DNA of 64,000 nt from contig OY969418.1 of NCBI GenBank assembly GCA_963699175.1, positions 6,882,001 to 6,946,000 of the forward strand. Direction: 5' to 3'. Positions 1-9,309 of the stretch are shown piece after piece. The stretch is from JACPYM01 sp963699175 (GTDB lineage Bacteria > Acidobacteriota > Blastocatellia > RBC074). The notes under the pieces are model-generated. The model did not search any database and had not been told where the DNA came from. It worked only from the letters and a program-made list of their open reading frames with translations. The position numbers and the translations under genes are program-made. Each line of letters begins with the position of its first letter. Positions within the stretch are counted from its first letter, which is position 1.

Positions 1-485
1 GAGCGCAAGTGCGCGCGTTAGACAGCGAACAACCGCTTACTGCTCCGCTCACGGTCGAAGAGATCGTCGGTTTCCGCACGGCGCAGCCGCGCTTCACGAT
101 GGTGCTGTTCACGTTGTTTGCCACGCTCGGTCTGGCGCTGGCGCTCGCCGGCATCTACAGCGTGCTGTCGTATCTGGTCACGCTGCGGACGCGCGAAATC
201 GGCGTGCGGATGGCGCTGGGCGCGCAACCGTCTGACATTCTCCGTTTGATTTTGTGGACGGGCGGCAGACTGGTCGGCGTGGGCCTGCTCATCGGAATCA
301 TCGCCAGCTTCATCACTGCTCGTCTGTTGGGCAGCCGCTTAAACTTGTTCCAGGTCACCAACACCGATCCGGTTTCGTTCCTGGGCGTAATCGCGCTGCT
401 TGGCGTAGTTGCGGCGGCGGCCTGCTTTATTCCCGCCCGCCGGGCGACGAAAGTTAATCCGATGGATGCGCTGCGCTACGACTGA
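1..485 (+). CDS. ADOP-type permease, C-terminal part (cut by window start)
   Basis: Only the last 161 codons are inside the window; the frame is open to base 3. What is seen is the end of a second FtsX domain. A hydrophobic segment ending in LALAGIYSVLSYLV leads into the cytoplasmic loop RTREIGVRMALGAQPSDILRL, and two further membrane segments finish in ARRATKVNPMDALRYD, the standard C-terminal signature of every permease in this array. FtsX domains form the membrane part of MacB/LolCE-like transporters. The TGA stop overlaps the ATG of the next permease by one base (TGATG), so the two are probably translationally coupled. The start, prefix type and operon head lie outside the window. Confidence 0.9.
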   Translation, partial: AQVRALDSEQPLTAPLTVEEIVGFRTAQPRFTMVLFTLFATLGLALALAGIYSVLSYLVTLRTREIGVRMALGAQPSDILRLILWTGGRLVGVGLLIGIIASFITARLLGSRLNLFQVTNTDPVSFLGVIALLGVVAAAACFIPARRATKVNPMDALRYD

Positions 486-3139
486 TGCAGAAGGCAAAGC
501 CACATTTCTGGCTCATCAATTTCATCGGCGTGATTGTGCCGCGCCGCTTGCGTGCTGATTGGCGGCAGGAGTGGGAAGCAGAGTTGTGTTACCGCGCAGC
601 TCTGCTGGCCGAGTGGGACAAATTAAATTGGCAAACCAAACTTGATCTGCTGAGGCGCAGTTGTGGCGCCTTCGTAGATGCGCTGCTCCTACAACCAAAA
701 AGATTGGAGGACGAAATGTTTCAAGACTTGCGTTATGGCGTGCGAATGTTGCTGAAGAATCCTGGCTTCACTGCTGTAATTGTGTTGACGCTCGCGCTGG
801 GCATCGGCGCGAATGCGGCGCTCTTTTCGGTGGTCAATGGTGTGCTCTTGAATCCGCTGCCCTTTCCGCAGCCCGATCAACTCTTGATGCTCCACCAGAG
901 CAAGCCGAATTTCGATCAGGGCGCGATCCCCTATCCGAACTTTCGTGACTGGCAAAAAGATAACCAGACGTTTTCCGCGATGGCCATTATGCGCGGCTTC
1001 AGCTTTAGTCTGATGGGCGTGGGCGAACCGGAGCGCGTCAATGCGCGGATGGTCTCAGGTGAGTTCTTCTCTGTGCTCGGAGTCAATCCCGTCTTGGGGC
1101 GGAACTTCAGGCCGGAGGAAGATCAGCCCGGCACCGGCCCGGTGATCATCATCAGCGACGCCCTGTGGCAGCGCAAATTCGCTGGCGCGCCGGACGTAGT
1201 GGGCAAAGGCCTGACATTGGATGACAAGAGCTACACGATTATCGGCGTGCTCCCGGCGGACTTCGCGCTGTTTCGCACCAGCGAAGTTTATGCGCTGATC
1301 GGCCAGTGGAACGGCCCCCCGCTGCGGAGCCGGAGCGCAGGTTTGGGCCTGCATGGCATAGGCCGCCTCAAGCCAGGCGTGACGCTCGCGCAGGCGCAGT
1401 CCGATCTGGACAAAGTCATGCAGAATCTGATCGCCCTTTACCCACAAGCCAACCGAGGCAATGGCGCGAAACTCGTCCCGCTCAAGGAGCAACTGGTGGG
1501 CGATGTGCGGTTGACACTGCTCTTGCTGTTGGGCGCAGTCGGATTCGTGTTGCTGATCGCGTGCGTGAACGTCAGCAATCTGTTGCTGGCGCGCTCGACC
1601 GGCAGGACGCGCGAATTCGCCATTCGCGCCGCGCTGGGAGCGGGGCAGTGGCGCTTGCTGCGGCAATTGTTGACCGAGAGCTTGTTGTTGGCTTTGGGCG
1701 GCGGCGTGCTGGGCTTGCTGCTGGCCGCCTGGGGCACACAGGCCGCACTCGGCGTGCTTCCCACCGCACTGCCACGCGCACACGAAGTCGGGCTGGACAG
1801 TCGCGTCCTGTTCTTCACACTCGCTATTTCGCTGCTCACTGGTGTGCTGGCGGGGCTGGCCCCCGCGCTGAAGGTTTCGCAGTGGCGCTTGGCGGACACG
1901 CTCAAAGAAAGCGGGCGCAGCGGTGGCGGTAGTCGTCACCGCGCGCAAGGTGTCCTGGTCGCGGTAGAGATGGCGCTGGCGCTCGTCTTACTGGTTGGTG
2001 CGGGCTTGATGATACGCACCCTGAGTGCGCTCTGGAACGTAGACCCAGGTTTTCGTCCGGACAATGTCTTGACTTTCGCGCTGAACTTTCCGCCCTCGTT
2101 GAGAACGGCCACTCCGGAAGCGGCGCATACCAACGCGCGCGACCTCAGTGACCGGCTCAACTCCATGCCGGGAGTCAAGGCTGCTTCATTCTCGGCGGGC
2201 GCTGCGCCTTTGCAGGGCGAAGATGATCTCTTCTTCTATATTGATGGCGAGCCTAAGCCGGCGAGCACAAGCCAGATGCATATGGCGCTTGTCTATCGGG
2301 TCGAACCCGCCTATCTGACGGCTATGGGCATTCCACTCAAGCGAGGCCGCTTTTTCACCAATCAAGATGAGGTGCGGTCTCAATCGGTGGTCGTGATTGA
2401 CGAGGTGCTCGCTCGCCAGTATTTCCCGAACACAGATCCCATCGGCAAGCGCATCAACATAGGCGACCCTGACCGGGACCCGTTGCAGATCATCGGCGTA
2501 GTCGGACACGTGAAGCAGTGGGGGGTGGATGCGTCGGATGGACAGCAATCACTCCAGGCTCAACTCTACGAACCGCTCAGGCAATTGGAGGGCGGCCCTA
2601 CCAGCTTGGGCGTAGTGGTGCGCGCCGAGGGCGCAACCCCAGCGCTCTGGGCTGCGCTGCGCAATACGGTGCAGAGCCAAAACAAGGAGAACATCATCTC
2701 CAGAACGCAGACGATGAATGAGGTAATTGCCGGCTCGCTCGCCGAGCAGCGCTTCTCGATGACCCTGCTCAACGCCTTTGCGGCAGTGGCGCTGTTGCTG
2801 GCGAGCCTCGGTCTTTATGGCGTCATTTCGTATCTGGTCGGTCAGCGGACGCAGGAGATCGGTGTGCGCCTCGCATTGGGCGCGCAACGCCGGGACATAA
2901 TGCGGCTCGTCCTGGGCCATGGTGTGAAGATGGCGCTGGGTGGCGTGGCGCTTGGATTGGTCGTCGCGTTGGGCTTGACCCGCTTGCTGGCCAAGATGCT
3001 TTACGGTGTGAGCGCGACCGATCCGGTGACGTTTGCGGCTATTACCTTGTTGCTTGTGATGGTGGCGCTGCTGGCCTGCTTCATTCCGGCGCGCCGGGCG
3101 ACGAAGGTTGATCCCCTTTTAGCGTTGCGGCACGAATAG
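485..3139 (+). CDS. ADOP-type ABC permease, prefix type A (884 aa)
   Basis: Full-length permease. The type-A prefix occupies residues 1-77 (hydrophobic FWLINFIGVIV, then RLRADWRQEWEAEL). An in-frame Met at residue 78 (base 716) follows GGAGG and opens the conserved MFQDLRYG. TM1 is at about 95-117. The first periplasmic domain runs to about 340 and holds the family motifs FFSVLGVNPVLGR and LWQRKF. The first FtsX core reads LLIACVNVSNLLLAR, and TM5 is near 495-515. The second FtsX domain ends with ARRATKVDPLLALRHE. The prefix has Cys-Tyr-Arg-Ala where relatives have Tyr-Arg-Glu. It starts on the ATG that overlaps the upstream permease stop and is last in its unit: a 465-bp gap with a long perfect inverted repeat follows. 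Substrate and partner ATPase are unknown. Confidence 0.93.
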   Translation: MQKAKPHFWLINFIGVIVPRRLRADWRQEWEAELCYRAALLAEWDKLNWQTKLDLLRRSCGAFVDALLLQPKRLEDEMFQDLRYGVRMLLKNPGFTAVIVLTLALGIGANAALFSVVNGVLLNPLPFPQPDQLLMLHQSKPNFDQGAIPYPNFRDWQKDNQTFSAMAIMRGFSFSLMGVGEPERVNARMVSGEFFSVLGVNPVLGRNFRPEEDQPGTGPVIIISDALWQRKFAGAPDVVGKGLTLDDKSYTIIGVLPADFALFRTSEVYALIGQWNGPPLRSRSAGLGLHGIGRLKPGVTLAQAQSDLDKVMQNLIALYPQANRGNGAKLVPLKEQLVGDVRLTLLLLLGAVGFVLLIACVNVSNLLLARSTGRTREFAIRAALGAGQWRLLRQLLTESLLLALGGGVLGLLLAAWGTQAALGVLPTALPRAHEVGLDSRVLFFTLAISLLTGVLAGLAPALKVSQWRLADTLKESGRSGGGSRHRAQGVLVAVEMALALVLLVGAGLMIRTLSALWNVDPGFRPDNVLTFALNFPPSLRTATPEAAHTNARDLSDRLNSMPGVKAASFSAGAAPLQGEDDLFFYIDGEPKPASTSQMHMALVYRVEPAYLTAMGIPLKRGRFFTNQDEVRSQSVVVIDEVLARQYFPNTDPIGKRINIGDPDRDPLQIIGVVGHVKQWGVDASDGQQSLQAQLYEPLRQLEGGPTSLGVVVRAEGATPALWAALRNTVQSQNKENIISRTQTMNEVIAGSLAEQRFSMTLLNAFAAVALLLASLGLYGVISYLVGQRTQEIGVRLALGAQRRDIMRLVLGHGVKMALGGVALGLVVALGLTRLLAKMLYGVSATDPVTFAAITLLLVMVALLACFIPARRATKVDPLLALRHE

Positions 3140-3165
3140 CTCAAGCCGAGGTCTGAGTATGTAGG

Positions 3166-3250
3166 TGCAGAACGGGGAGCGTTAGCGACCTGGGGCTTGG
3201 CCAGTACGCACTTGAGCAAGCCCCAGGTCGCTAACGCTCCCCGTTCTGCA
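3166..3250. repeat. Perfect inverted repeat, 33-bp arms
   Basis: The left arm at 3166-3198 is the exact reverse complement of 3218-3250, with a 19-nt loop. It begins 26 bp after a permease stop codon, so its transcript would form a very stable hairpin that could stop transcription or protect the 3' end. There is no T-run after the right arm, so a classic intrinsic terminator is not demonstrated. The flawless long arms are more like a small repetitive element. Confidence 0.85.
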
Positions 3251-3317
3251 GCGCCGTTGTAGCCCATCCCCTGCCCAATCTTCTCAGCCGGGCCGAATTA
3301 GATCGGATTTCAATAGT

Positions 3318-3432
3318 GTGTACGGCAAAATCAACCACGGGGAGCACCGGGAGCACGGGGAAAGCTGGCATAGGCGGTCAAGGTTGGTGTTTCCCTGTGT
3401 GCCCCGTGCTCCCCGTGGTTTGATCCGTACAC
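3318..3432. repeat. Imperfect long inverted repeat with G/C-rich arms
   Basis: The left arm (about 3318-3363) and right arm (about 3390-3432) begin and end with GTGTACGG / CCGTACAC and pair through CCACGGGGAGCAC / GTGCTCCCCGTGG, with several mismatches and small gaps. The ACGGGGAGC text echoes part of the preceding inverted repeat (AACGGGGAGC). It is probably an intergenic repetitive element; I see no coding content. Confidence 0.65.
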
Positions 3433-3490
3433 TCATTTGCAAATCGCTCTAGCTTCAAGAAACCCTTGCGCGAAATATTTTGGAAGTTTT

Positions 3491-3577
3491 TTGTCGATAA
3501 AACTGAATTACCCTATGTAGAATCCTTGCTAGATAGAATCCTAATTAGATAGAATCCTGGCTAGATAGGATGCTATC
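3491..3577 (+). promoter_or_regulatory. Probable PadR promoter with four 16-bp tandem operator-like repeats
   Basis: TTGTCG (3491-3496) and TATGTA (3514-3519) are separated by 17 bp and resemble a -35/-10 pair. Starting at the -10 there are four consecutive 16-bp units, at 3514, 3530, 3546 and 3562. Each is a variant of TAGATAGAATCCTNNN, and the middle two are the most alike. The last contains the small palindrome GGATGCTATCC (3568-3578). CCCTATGTAG at 3511-3520 recurs upstream of two other PadR genes in this window. Regularly spaced sites over a promoter are what an autoregulating PadR repressor would use; binding itself is inference. Confidence 0.6.
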
Positions 3578-3604
3578 CACCAAACATTCTCAAGGAGGTT
3601 CGCA

Positions 3605-3931
3605 ATGAGCAAAGGATTTCTCACCCACTCGACGGCGGTCATCTTGCAAGCGGTGGCCAACGGCTACTTGTACGGCTTCGACATCATTGACATCACAGGC
3701 GTGCCGGGCGGGACGGTCTATCCGGCGCTGCGGCGGCTCGAAGAATTGGGTTATCTCACCTCGAAGTGGGAAAAGCCGAGCATCTCGCAGTCCGAGCCGC
3801 GCCCGGCGCGCAAGTATTACGAGTTGACGCGCGCCGGGCGCGAAGCCTTGGCTGAAGCCGTCAAACGCTACCGGCTGTTGGAGCAGACACAACTGAAGAA
3901 AGAGCGCGACCCGAAACCTTCACGCGCTTGA
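3605..3931 (+). CDS. PadR-family transcriptional regulator, short 108-aa form
   Basis: This is a small winged-helix repressor. The PadR signature is clear: YGFDIIDITG (residues about 23-32), GTVYPALRRLEELGYL (about 36-51, recognition helix), and a wing leading to PARKYYELTRAGREAL (about 65-80). There is no long C-terminal dimerisation domain, as in short PadR proteins. The ATG has an excellent ribosome-binding site, AAGGAGGT. It lies 10 bp upstream of the first of eight permeases, so it probably heads that operon and represses it and itself through the repeats in front of it. It is a close relative of the PadR genes at 41820 and 50562 and only a distant one of that at 32143. PadR proteins often respond to small lipophilic or phenolic ligands; the ligand here is unknown. 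Confidence 0.93.
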   Translation: MSKGFLTHSTAVILQAVANGYLYGFDIIDITGVPGGTVYPALRRLEELGYLTSKWEKPSISQSEPRPARKYYELTRAGREALAEAVKRYRLLEQTQLKKERDPKPSRA

Positions 3932-3941
3932 GGTCAAAACC

Positions 3942-6644
3942 ATGCCGTTGCTCGCGCGCTGCCAACAACTTTTCACCAAGCCGCATCTTCGCTTGATCGC
4001 GTTCGTCGGCGTGCTGGTGCCACGCCGTTTGCGGGCCGATTGGCGGCAGGAGTGGGAAGCCGAGTTGCAGCACCGCGAAGCGCTATTGGCCGAGTGGGAC
4101 AGGTTGAATTGGCAAACCAAACTAAACCTGTTGTGGCGCAGCACGAGCGCGTTCTGGGATGCGCTCTGGCTGCAACCGAAACGATGGGAGGACGATATGT
4201 TTCAAGACCTACGATTTGGCGTGCGAATGTTACTGAAGAATCCCGGCTTCACCGCCGTAGCCGTGTTTACCCTCACCCTCGGCATCGGGGCGAACACCGC
4301 GATCTTTAGCCTCGTCAACGCCGTCCTGCTCCGGCAATTGCCTTTTCCCGCTGCTCATCAATTAACCGTCGTTTATGCGGAAAATCTCGGTAAGCCGGGG
4401 TTGGCACAGATTCCACCCGCCAACGCCGATGTCGCGGAGTTGCGCGGGCAGAGCCAGAGCTTTGCGCATCTCGCTGCCTTTTTTCTCGGCTCTGCCGACC
4501 TCGCAGACAGTGGCGACCCTGAGCGCCTTGGTGCTGCGGGTGTGACCGCCGGGTTCTTTGAGGTGTTGGGTGTGACGCCATTGCTGGGCAGAACACTGAC
4601 TGCTGAAGAGGAAGCCTACGGCGGGCCTCCCGTTGTGTTAATTAGCTACGGGCTCTGGCAGCGGCGCTTTGGTGGTGATCCTGCGCTGCTGGGCAAAGGC
4701 ATTACCATCAATGGTGCCAAGCGCACGGTTATTGGCATTCTTCCGTCGGACTTTGAGTTCCCGCGCAGCGCAGAGTGGCAGACATTTTCTTCTTTCGCTG
4801 GCCGCACCGAGGTCTGGCTGCCGTTGGCTCTACGTGCGCAGGATGATGGCACGGGCTGGTCGAACTGGCAGTCGCGCAATGAACGCGGACTGATCGTGAT
4901 CGGACGCTTGAAAGGAGAAGCCAGTCTGCGTCAGGCGCAGGCCGAAATGGATGTGTTTGCCGCCCGGCTGGCAAATGATTATCCCAAGACGCACAAAGAT
5001 ATGGGACTGAAGCTGATCCCCTTGCGCGAACAGTTAGCGGGAAAATCCCAGAAGCCTTTGCTAATTTTGTTCGCCGCCGCCGGTCTGCTGCTTCTGATTG
5101 CCTGTGTCAACGTCGCCAATCTGCTGTTGGCCCGAGGAGCCGCACGGCAACAGGAGATAGCCGTGCGCGCGGCGTTGGGCGCGGGGCGCGGACGGCTGAT
5201 GCGCCAACTTCTCACCGAATGTCTTCTGCTGACGATGCTCGGCACCGGACTCGGCTTGTTGGTGGCGGAAGGTTGTCTGAAAACTTTTCTCGCGCTGAAC
5301 CCTGTGACGCATTCACGTCTCGACGAGGCTTCGCTCGACCCCGTAGTGCTCGGGTTCACGGCGCTCGTCGCTGTAGTGACGAGCGCCGTGTTCGGCCTGA
5401 TTCCAGCACTTCAAGCGTCGAAACTTGATCTGCGTACCTCGCTACAAGAAAGCGGTCGCAGTGCAGGGGGCGCAGTACGTGAAGGTGTACGCGGCTGGCT
5501 GGTAGGCGCTGAGGTGGCGCTCGCGCTGGTCTTACTGACGATAGCCGGTCTGATGGTCCGTAGCTTCCTGCGCGTGCAGGCGGTGCAACCCGGCTTTCGA
5601 TCCGATTCCGTGCTCGCCTTCAACGTACAACTAAACGCGCGCTACTCAGACGGTGCTAGCCAGGTCATGTTTTTCGAGCGGCTGGTCGCGCGTCTTGAAG
5701 CCCTGCCAGGAGTGCGCGCTGCCGGAGCGATCTCCTATCTACCCCTGGGCGGAGGCGAGAACATGGGCCGCTTCACTGTTGAAGGTGAGCCGCCAGCCAG
5801 TCTGGGCAAGGAGCCGTCCGCGGAACGCCGTTGGGTGACGCCAGGATACTTCGCGACGATGGGCATTCCCCTCCGCCAGGGACGGGGTTTCACGCTGAGA
5901 GATACCGATGGCCAGCCGAAGGTGGTCGTCATCAACGAGACTATGGCGAAGAAGTACTTCAGCAACCGCGATCCGGTGGGTCGGCGACTGAATGCTGGGG
6001 GAGCGTGGCGCACCGTAGTAGGCGTGGTTGCAGATGTGAGGAGCGCTTCCTTAGAAAAGGAGGTGAATCCGCAGCTTTACCTACCCAACGCCCAGTGGCC
6101 TTGGGGCGTGATGACTATGGTGGTACACACCGAGGGAGACCCGCTCGCGCTAGCATCTGCCGCTCGCAACGAGTTGAAGTCCCTCGACGCCCTAATACCC
6201 GCAGCGAAGATGCGGACGATGGAACAGGTTCTCGCCAGCGCCACTGCCGTCCGGCGCTTCAATATGGCGCTGTTGGCATTCTTTGCGGTGGCTGCGCTGT
6301 TGTTGACGCTGGTGGGCATTTATGGCGTCGTCGCTTTCCTCGTCGGTCGGCAAACTCGAGAGATTGGTATCCGAATCGCCCTGGGGGCACAGCGGCGCGA
6401 CGTTCTCCGGCTGGTTCTCCAACAAGGAATGAGGCCCGTCGTGTTTGGGAGTGTTGCTGGAGTAGCCGGAAGCCTGATGGCCTCGCGTCTTGTCGCGAGC
6501 CAGCTCTACGGTGTTTCCCCATCTGATCCTTTGACTCTCACCAGCATCTTCGCGCTACTGGTCACTGCTGCGCTACTAGCCTGTTGGCTGCCCGCTCGCC
6601 GCGCGGCGAGGGTTGATCCAATAGTGGCGCTTCGTCAGGACTGA
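3942..6644 (+). CDS. ADOP-type ABC permease, prefix type A (900 aa)
   Basis: First permease after the PadR gene, 10 bp downstream of its stop; GAGGT eight bases before the ATG may serve as the ribosome-binding site. The prefix is slightly longer than in neighbours (the conserved internal Met is residue 86, base 4197, after GGAGG). It contains RLRADWRQEWEAEL and ALWLQPKRWEDDM. TM1 follows, then a periplasmic domain with FFEVLGVTPLLGRTL and LWQRRFGGDP. The first FtsX core is LLIACVNVANLLLARGAAR. TM5, a second periplasmic domain and a C-terminal FtsX domain end in ARRAARVDPIVALRQD. The sequence does not show whether it exports, flips or extracts a substrate. Confidence 0.93.
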   Translation: MPLLARCQQLFTKPHLRLIAFVGVLVPRRLRADWRQEWEAELQHREALLAEWDRLNWQTKLNLLWRSTSAFWDALWLQPKRWEDDMFQDLRFGVRMLLKNPGFTAVAVFTLTLGIGANTAIFSLVNAVLLRQLPFPAAHQLTVVYAENLGKPGLAQIPPANADVAELRGQSQSFAHLAAFFLGSADLADSGDPERLGAAGVTAGFFEVLGVTPLLGRTLTAEEEAYGGPPVVLISYGLWQRRFGGDPALLGKGITINGAKRTVIGILPSDFEFPRSAEWQTFSSFAGRTEVWLPLALRAQDDGTGWSNWQSRNERGLIVIGRLKGEASLRQAQAEMDVFAARLANDYPKTHKDMGLKLIPLREQLAGKSQKPLLILFAAAGLLLLIACVNVANLLLARGAARQQEIAVRAALGAGRGRLMRQLLTECLLLTMLGTGLGLLVAEGCLKTFLALNPVTHSRLDEASLDPVVLGFTALVAVVTSAVFGLIPALQASKLDLRTSLQESGRSAGGAVREGVRGWLVGAEVALALVLLTIAGLMVRSFLRVQAVQPGFRSDSVLAFNVQLNARYSDGASQVMFFERLVARLEALPGVRAAGAISYLPLGGGENMGRFTVEGEPPASLGKEPSAERRWVTPGYFATMGIPLRQGRGFTLRDTDGQPKVVVINETMAKKYFSNRDPVGRRLNAGGAWRTVVGVVADVRSASLEKEVNPQLYLPNAQWPWGVMTMVVHTEGDPLALASAARNELKSLDALIPAAKMRTMEQVLASATAVRRFNMALLAFFAVAALLLTLVGIYGVVAFLVGRQTREIGIRIALGAQRRDVLRLVLQQGMRPVVFGSVAGVAGSLMASRLVASQLYGVSPSDPLTLTSIFALLVTAALLACWLPARRAARVDPIVALRQD

Positions 6645-6649
6645 ACCCA

Positions 6650-9304
6650 ATGGATGGTTCGACCAAAACAACGCGCTTTCGTTTCTGGCTCTGGCTGATT
6701 CGCTTCGTTGGCCTGATCGTGCCGCGTCGCTTGCGCGCCGATTGGCGGCAAGAGTGGGAAGCCGAATTGCGCCACCGCGAAGCAATGCTGGCCGAATGGG
6801 AACGGCTCAATTGGCGGAACAGACTAAACCTGTTGTGGCGCTCAACGAGCGCGTTTTGGGATGCGCTCTGGCTTCAACCACAAAGATGGGAGGACGAGAT
6901 GTTTCAAGACTTACGCTTCGGCTTACGGATGCTGCTCAAGCACAAAGGCTTTACCGCCATGGCCGTGCTGACGCTCGCGCTGGGTATTGGCGCGAACACG
7001 GCGATCTTCAGCGTCGTCAACGCCGTATTGCTGCGCTCGCTGCCTTATCCAAAGGCGGACGAACTGATGTTGATCTATTCTACGAATACGCGGAACGCGG
7101 GCGAGGGAATGATTTCGCCGGTCACTTACCTGAACCTGAAGCAGCAAAATAGCGTGTTTACGGAGATGGCGGCGTTTGACATGAGGGGCTGGGCCGCAAA
7201 TCTGACGGGCGACGGCGAGCCGGAAAGGCTGCGCGGGCAAAAGGTCTCGGCCAATTTCTTTCATTGGCTTGGCGTGCTTCCAGTGCAAGGCCGGGCTTTC
7301 CTGACCGCAGAGGAGCGCCCTGGCGCCAATCGCGTCGCTGTGCTCAGCCATGAGCTATGGCAGCGGCGGTTCGGCGGCGACGCCAAGCTGATCGGTCGCT
7401 TGATCAATTTGAATGACGCTGCTTACACAGTCATCGGCGTGATGCCCGCCGACTTTCGCTTCCATTCCCAAACCGATGTCTGGACGCCGCTCGCTTTTAC
7501 GCCGAAAGACGAAGAAGACGAGATCACCTATCTGGTAGTTGGCGCGCGGCTCAAGCCAGGCGCTTCAATCGGACAGGCGCGCTCTGAGGTGAGCAGTCTT
7601 TACCTCCAGCAACGCAACGATCCGAAGTCGCAGGCGCGTGTAGGTCTGAAACCGCTTCAGGGGGCCTTCCTGACGAAGAATGTGCCGCTGATGTTGTGGA
7701 TGCTTTTCGCCGTGGTCGGCTTTGTCTTGTTAATAGCTTGCGCCAACGTCGCCAACCTGTTATTGGCCCGCGCTTCCGTCCGCCACAGAGAAATGGCGAT
7801 TCGCACCGCATTTGGCGCGCGCACGTGGCGGGTAGTGCGCCAATTACTGGTCGAAAGCGCGCTGCTGGCCGCACTTGGTGGCGCGTGTGGGCTGCTGTTG
7901 GCGCATTGGGGCATCCGGTTTCTGGTCGGCGGCTTGCCCGAATATCTGGCGGCGGCCAACTCGAACGTCGCCATGCTTAAGCTCGACGCTCAGGCGCTGG
8001 GGTTCACCTTCGCGCTGGCGTGTTTGACGACGATCATCTTTGGCCTGCTCCCCGCGCTGCAAGCCGCGAAGGTCAATCTCAATGAAGCCTTGAAAGAAGG
8101 CGGTCGCGGCGCGGCCAGAGGAGGCAGGCGGAGCCGCTTGCGCTCGCTGCTGGTCGTCTCCGAAATCGCGCTGGCCATGATTTTACTGGTCGTGTCAGGG
8201 TTGTTGCTGAAAAGCTTCTGGCGCTTGAATCAAGCTGATCGCGGTTTTTCACCGGCAGGCGTGCTGACCGCGCAACTCAATCCGCCGTACAAGGAGCATG
8301 ACGAAAAGGAGTTTGACAAAGTCGTCGAGTTTTACCGGTGCCTGCTCGAACGCATCAGCACAATACCGGGGGTAGAGCGCGCAGGGATTATCAACAGCCT
8401 CCCTTCGAGGTGGGATTTCACGATTGACGGGCAACCACCAGTCCCGGGGGCGATCCCGCAAGAGCAACGCCCCGTCGCCGACCTCAATCAGGTGAGCGGA
8501 GATTACTTTCGCGGCATGGGAATTCCCTTGCGCGCTGGGCGCTTTTTCACTGAGCACGATGTCAAAGGCGCGCCGCTGGTCGCCCTGATTGACGAAACGC
8601 TTCAGCGGCGCCATTTCCCCGACGAAAACCCGCTAGGCAAACACGTCTACTTTCAGAACGCCTCGCGCGAGATCGTCGGCGTTGTCGGAGCCACAAAATT
8701 CTACAGTTTGAGAGGGACACCCCAGCCGCATATTTACCTGCCCTATCAGCAGGACAATTGGGGAGCAATGACGTTGTATATCCGCGCGCAAGCGGGCGAC
8801 CCGACGAAGCTGATCCCCGCCCTGCGCCGCGAACTCGCCGCGCTCAACCCGAACCTGCCTCTTCATTCCGTCAAATTGCTCGAAGACACCGTGGCCGAGT
8901 GGACCGCTCCGGAGCGCTTTTCCACGTACCTGCTGGCGGCTTTCGCCGCGCTGGCGGCCTTGCTGGCGGCCATCGGCATTTACGGCGTGATGTCTTATGC
9001 CATGACGCAGCGCACGCACGAAATCGGCGTGCGGATGGCGTTGGGCGCTCAGTCGCGCGATGTGCTGAGATTGGCGTTGAAGCAGGGAATGCTGCTTACG
9101 CTCTCCGGCGTGGCGCTCGGATTGATCGCTTCGATTGGCTTGGCGCGCTTGATGAGGATAGTGCTGTTCGAGGTCAGCCCAACTGATCCGCCGACATTTG
9201 TCGCGCTTACCTTGCTCCTGACTGGCGTGGCGCTCGTGGCCTGCTACATCCCGGCGCGGCGCGCGACGCAGGTGGACCCGTTGGTCGCGCTCCGGCACGA
9301 GTAG
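6650..9304 (+). CDS. ADOP-type ABC permease, prefix type A (884 aa)
   Basis: I used this copy as the residue map for the family. Prefix 1-83 (hydrophobic FWLWLIRFVGLIV at 12-24, RLRADWRQEWEAEL at 27-40). Internal MFQDLRFG from Met84 (base 6899), preceded by GGAGG. TM1 about 101-122; periplasmic domain 1 about 125-345. TM2 347-371 with LLIACANVANLLLAR, TM3 about 400-420, TM4 about 450-472, TM5 500-521. Periplasmic domain 2 about 525-760. TM6 761-785, TM7 about 812-835, TM8 849-868, end ARRATQVDPLVALRHE. The gap to the upstream stop is 5 bp and no purine-rich ribosome-binding site precedes the ATG, so translation would rely on coupling or on the internal site. Confidence 0.93.
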   Translation: MDGSTKTTRFRFWLWLIRFVGLIVPRRLRADWRQEWEAELRHREAMLAEWERLNWRNRLNLLWRSTSAFWDALWLQPQRWEDEMFQDLRFGLRMLLKHKGFTAMAVLTLALGIGANTAIFSVVNAVLLRSLPYPKADELMLIYSTNTRNAGEGMISPVTYLNLKQQNSVFTEMAAFDMRGWAANLTGDGEPERLRGQKVSANFFHWLGVLPVQGRAFLTAEERPGANRVAVLSHELWQRRFGGDAKLIGRLINLNDAAYTVIGVMPADFRFHSQTDVWTPLAFTPKDEEDEITYLVVGARLKPGASIGQARSEVSSLYLQQRNDPKSQARVGLKPLQGAFLTKNVPLMLWMLFAVVGFVLLIACANVANLLLARASVRHREMAIRTAFGARTWRVVRQLLVESALLAALGGACGLLLAHWGIRFLVGGLPEYLAAANSNVAMLKLDAQALGFTFALACLTTIIFGLLPALQAAKVNLNEALKEGGRGAARGGRRSRLRSLLVVSEIALAMILLVVSGLLLKSFWRLNQADRGFSPAGVLTAQLNPPYKEHDEKEFDKVVEFYRCLLERISTIPGVERAGIINSLPSRWDFTIDGQPPVPGAIPQEQRPVADLNQVSGDYFRGMGIPLRAGRFFTEHDVKGAPLVALIDETLQRRHFPDENPLGKHVYFQNASREIVGVVGATKFYSLRGTPQPHIYLPYQQDNWGAMTLYIRAQAGDPTKLIPALRRELAALNPNLPLHSVKLLEDTVAEWTAPERFSTYLLAAFAALAALLAAIGIYGVMSYAMTQRTHEIGVRMALGAQSRDVLRLALKQGMLLTLSGVALGLIASIGLARLMRIVLFEVSPTDPPTFVALTLLLTGVALVACYIPARRATQVDPLVALRHE

Positions 9305-9309
9305 TTTTT

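Larger units (their letters stand above)
3140..3604. other. Intergenic region between permease unit A and PadR unit B (465 bp)
   Basis: No gene is supported here. In order it holds a 33-bp perfect inverted repeat (3166-3250), a longer imperfect inverted repeat (3318-3432), an A/T-rich stretch with a possible promoter (3491-3519), four 16-bp tandem repeats (3514-3577) and a strong ribosome-binding site AAGGAGGT (3592-3599) five bases before the PadR ATG. This is the only promoter-like region before the eight-permease unit that follows. Confidence 0.8.
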
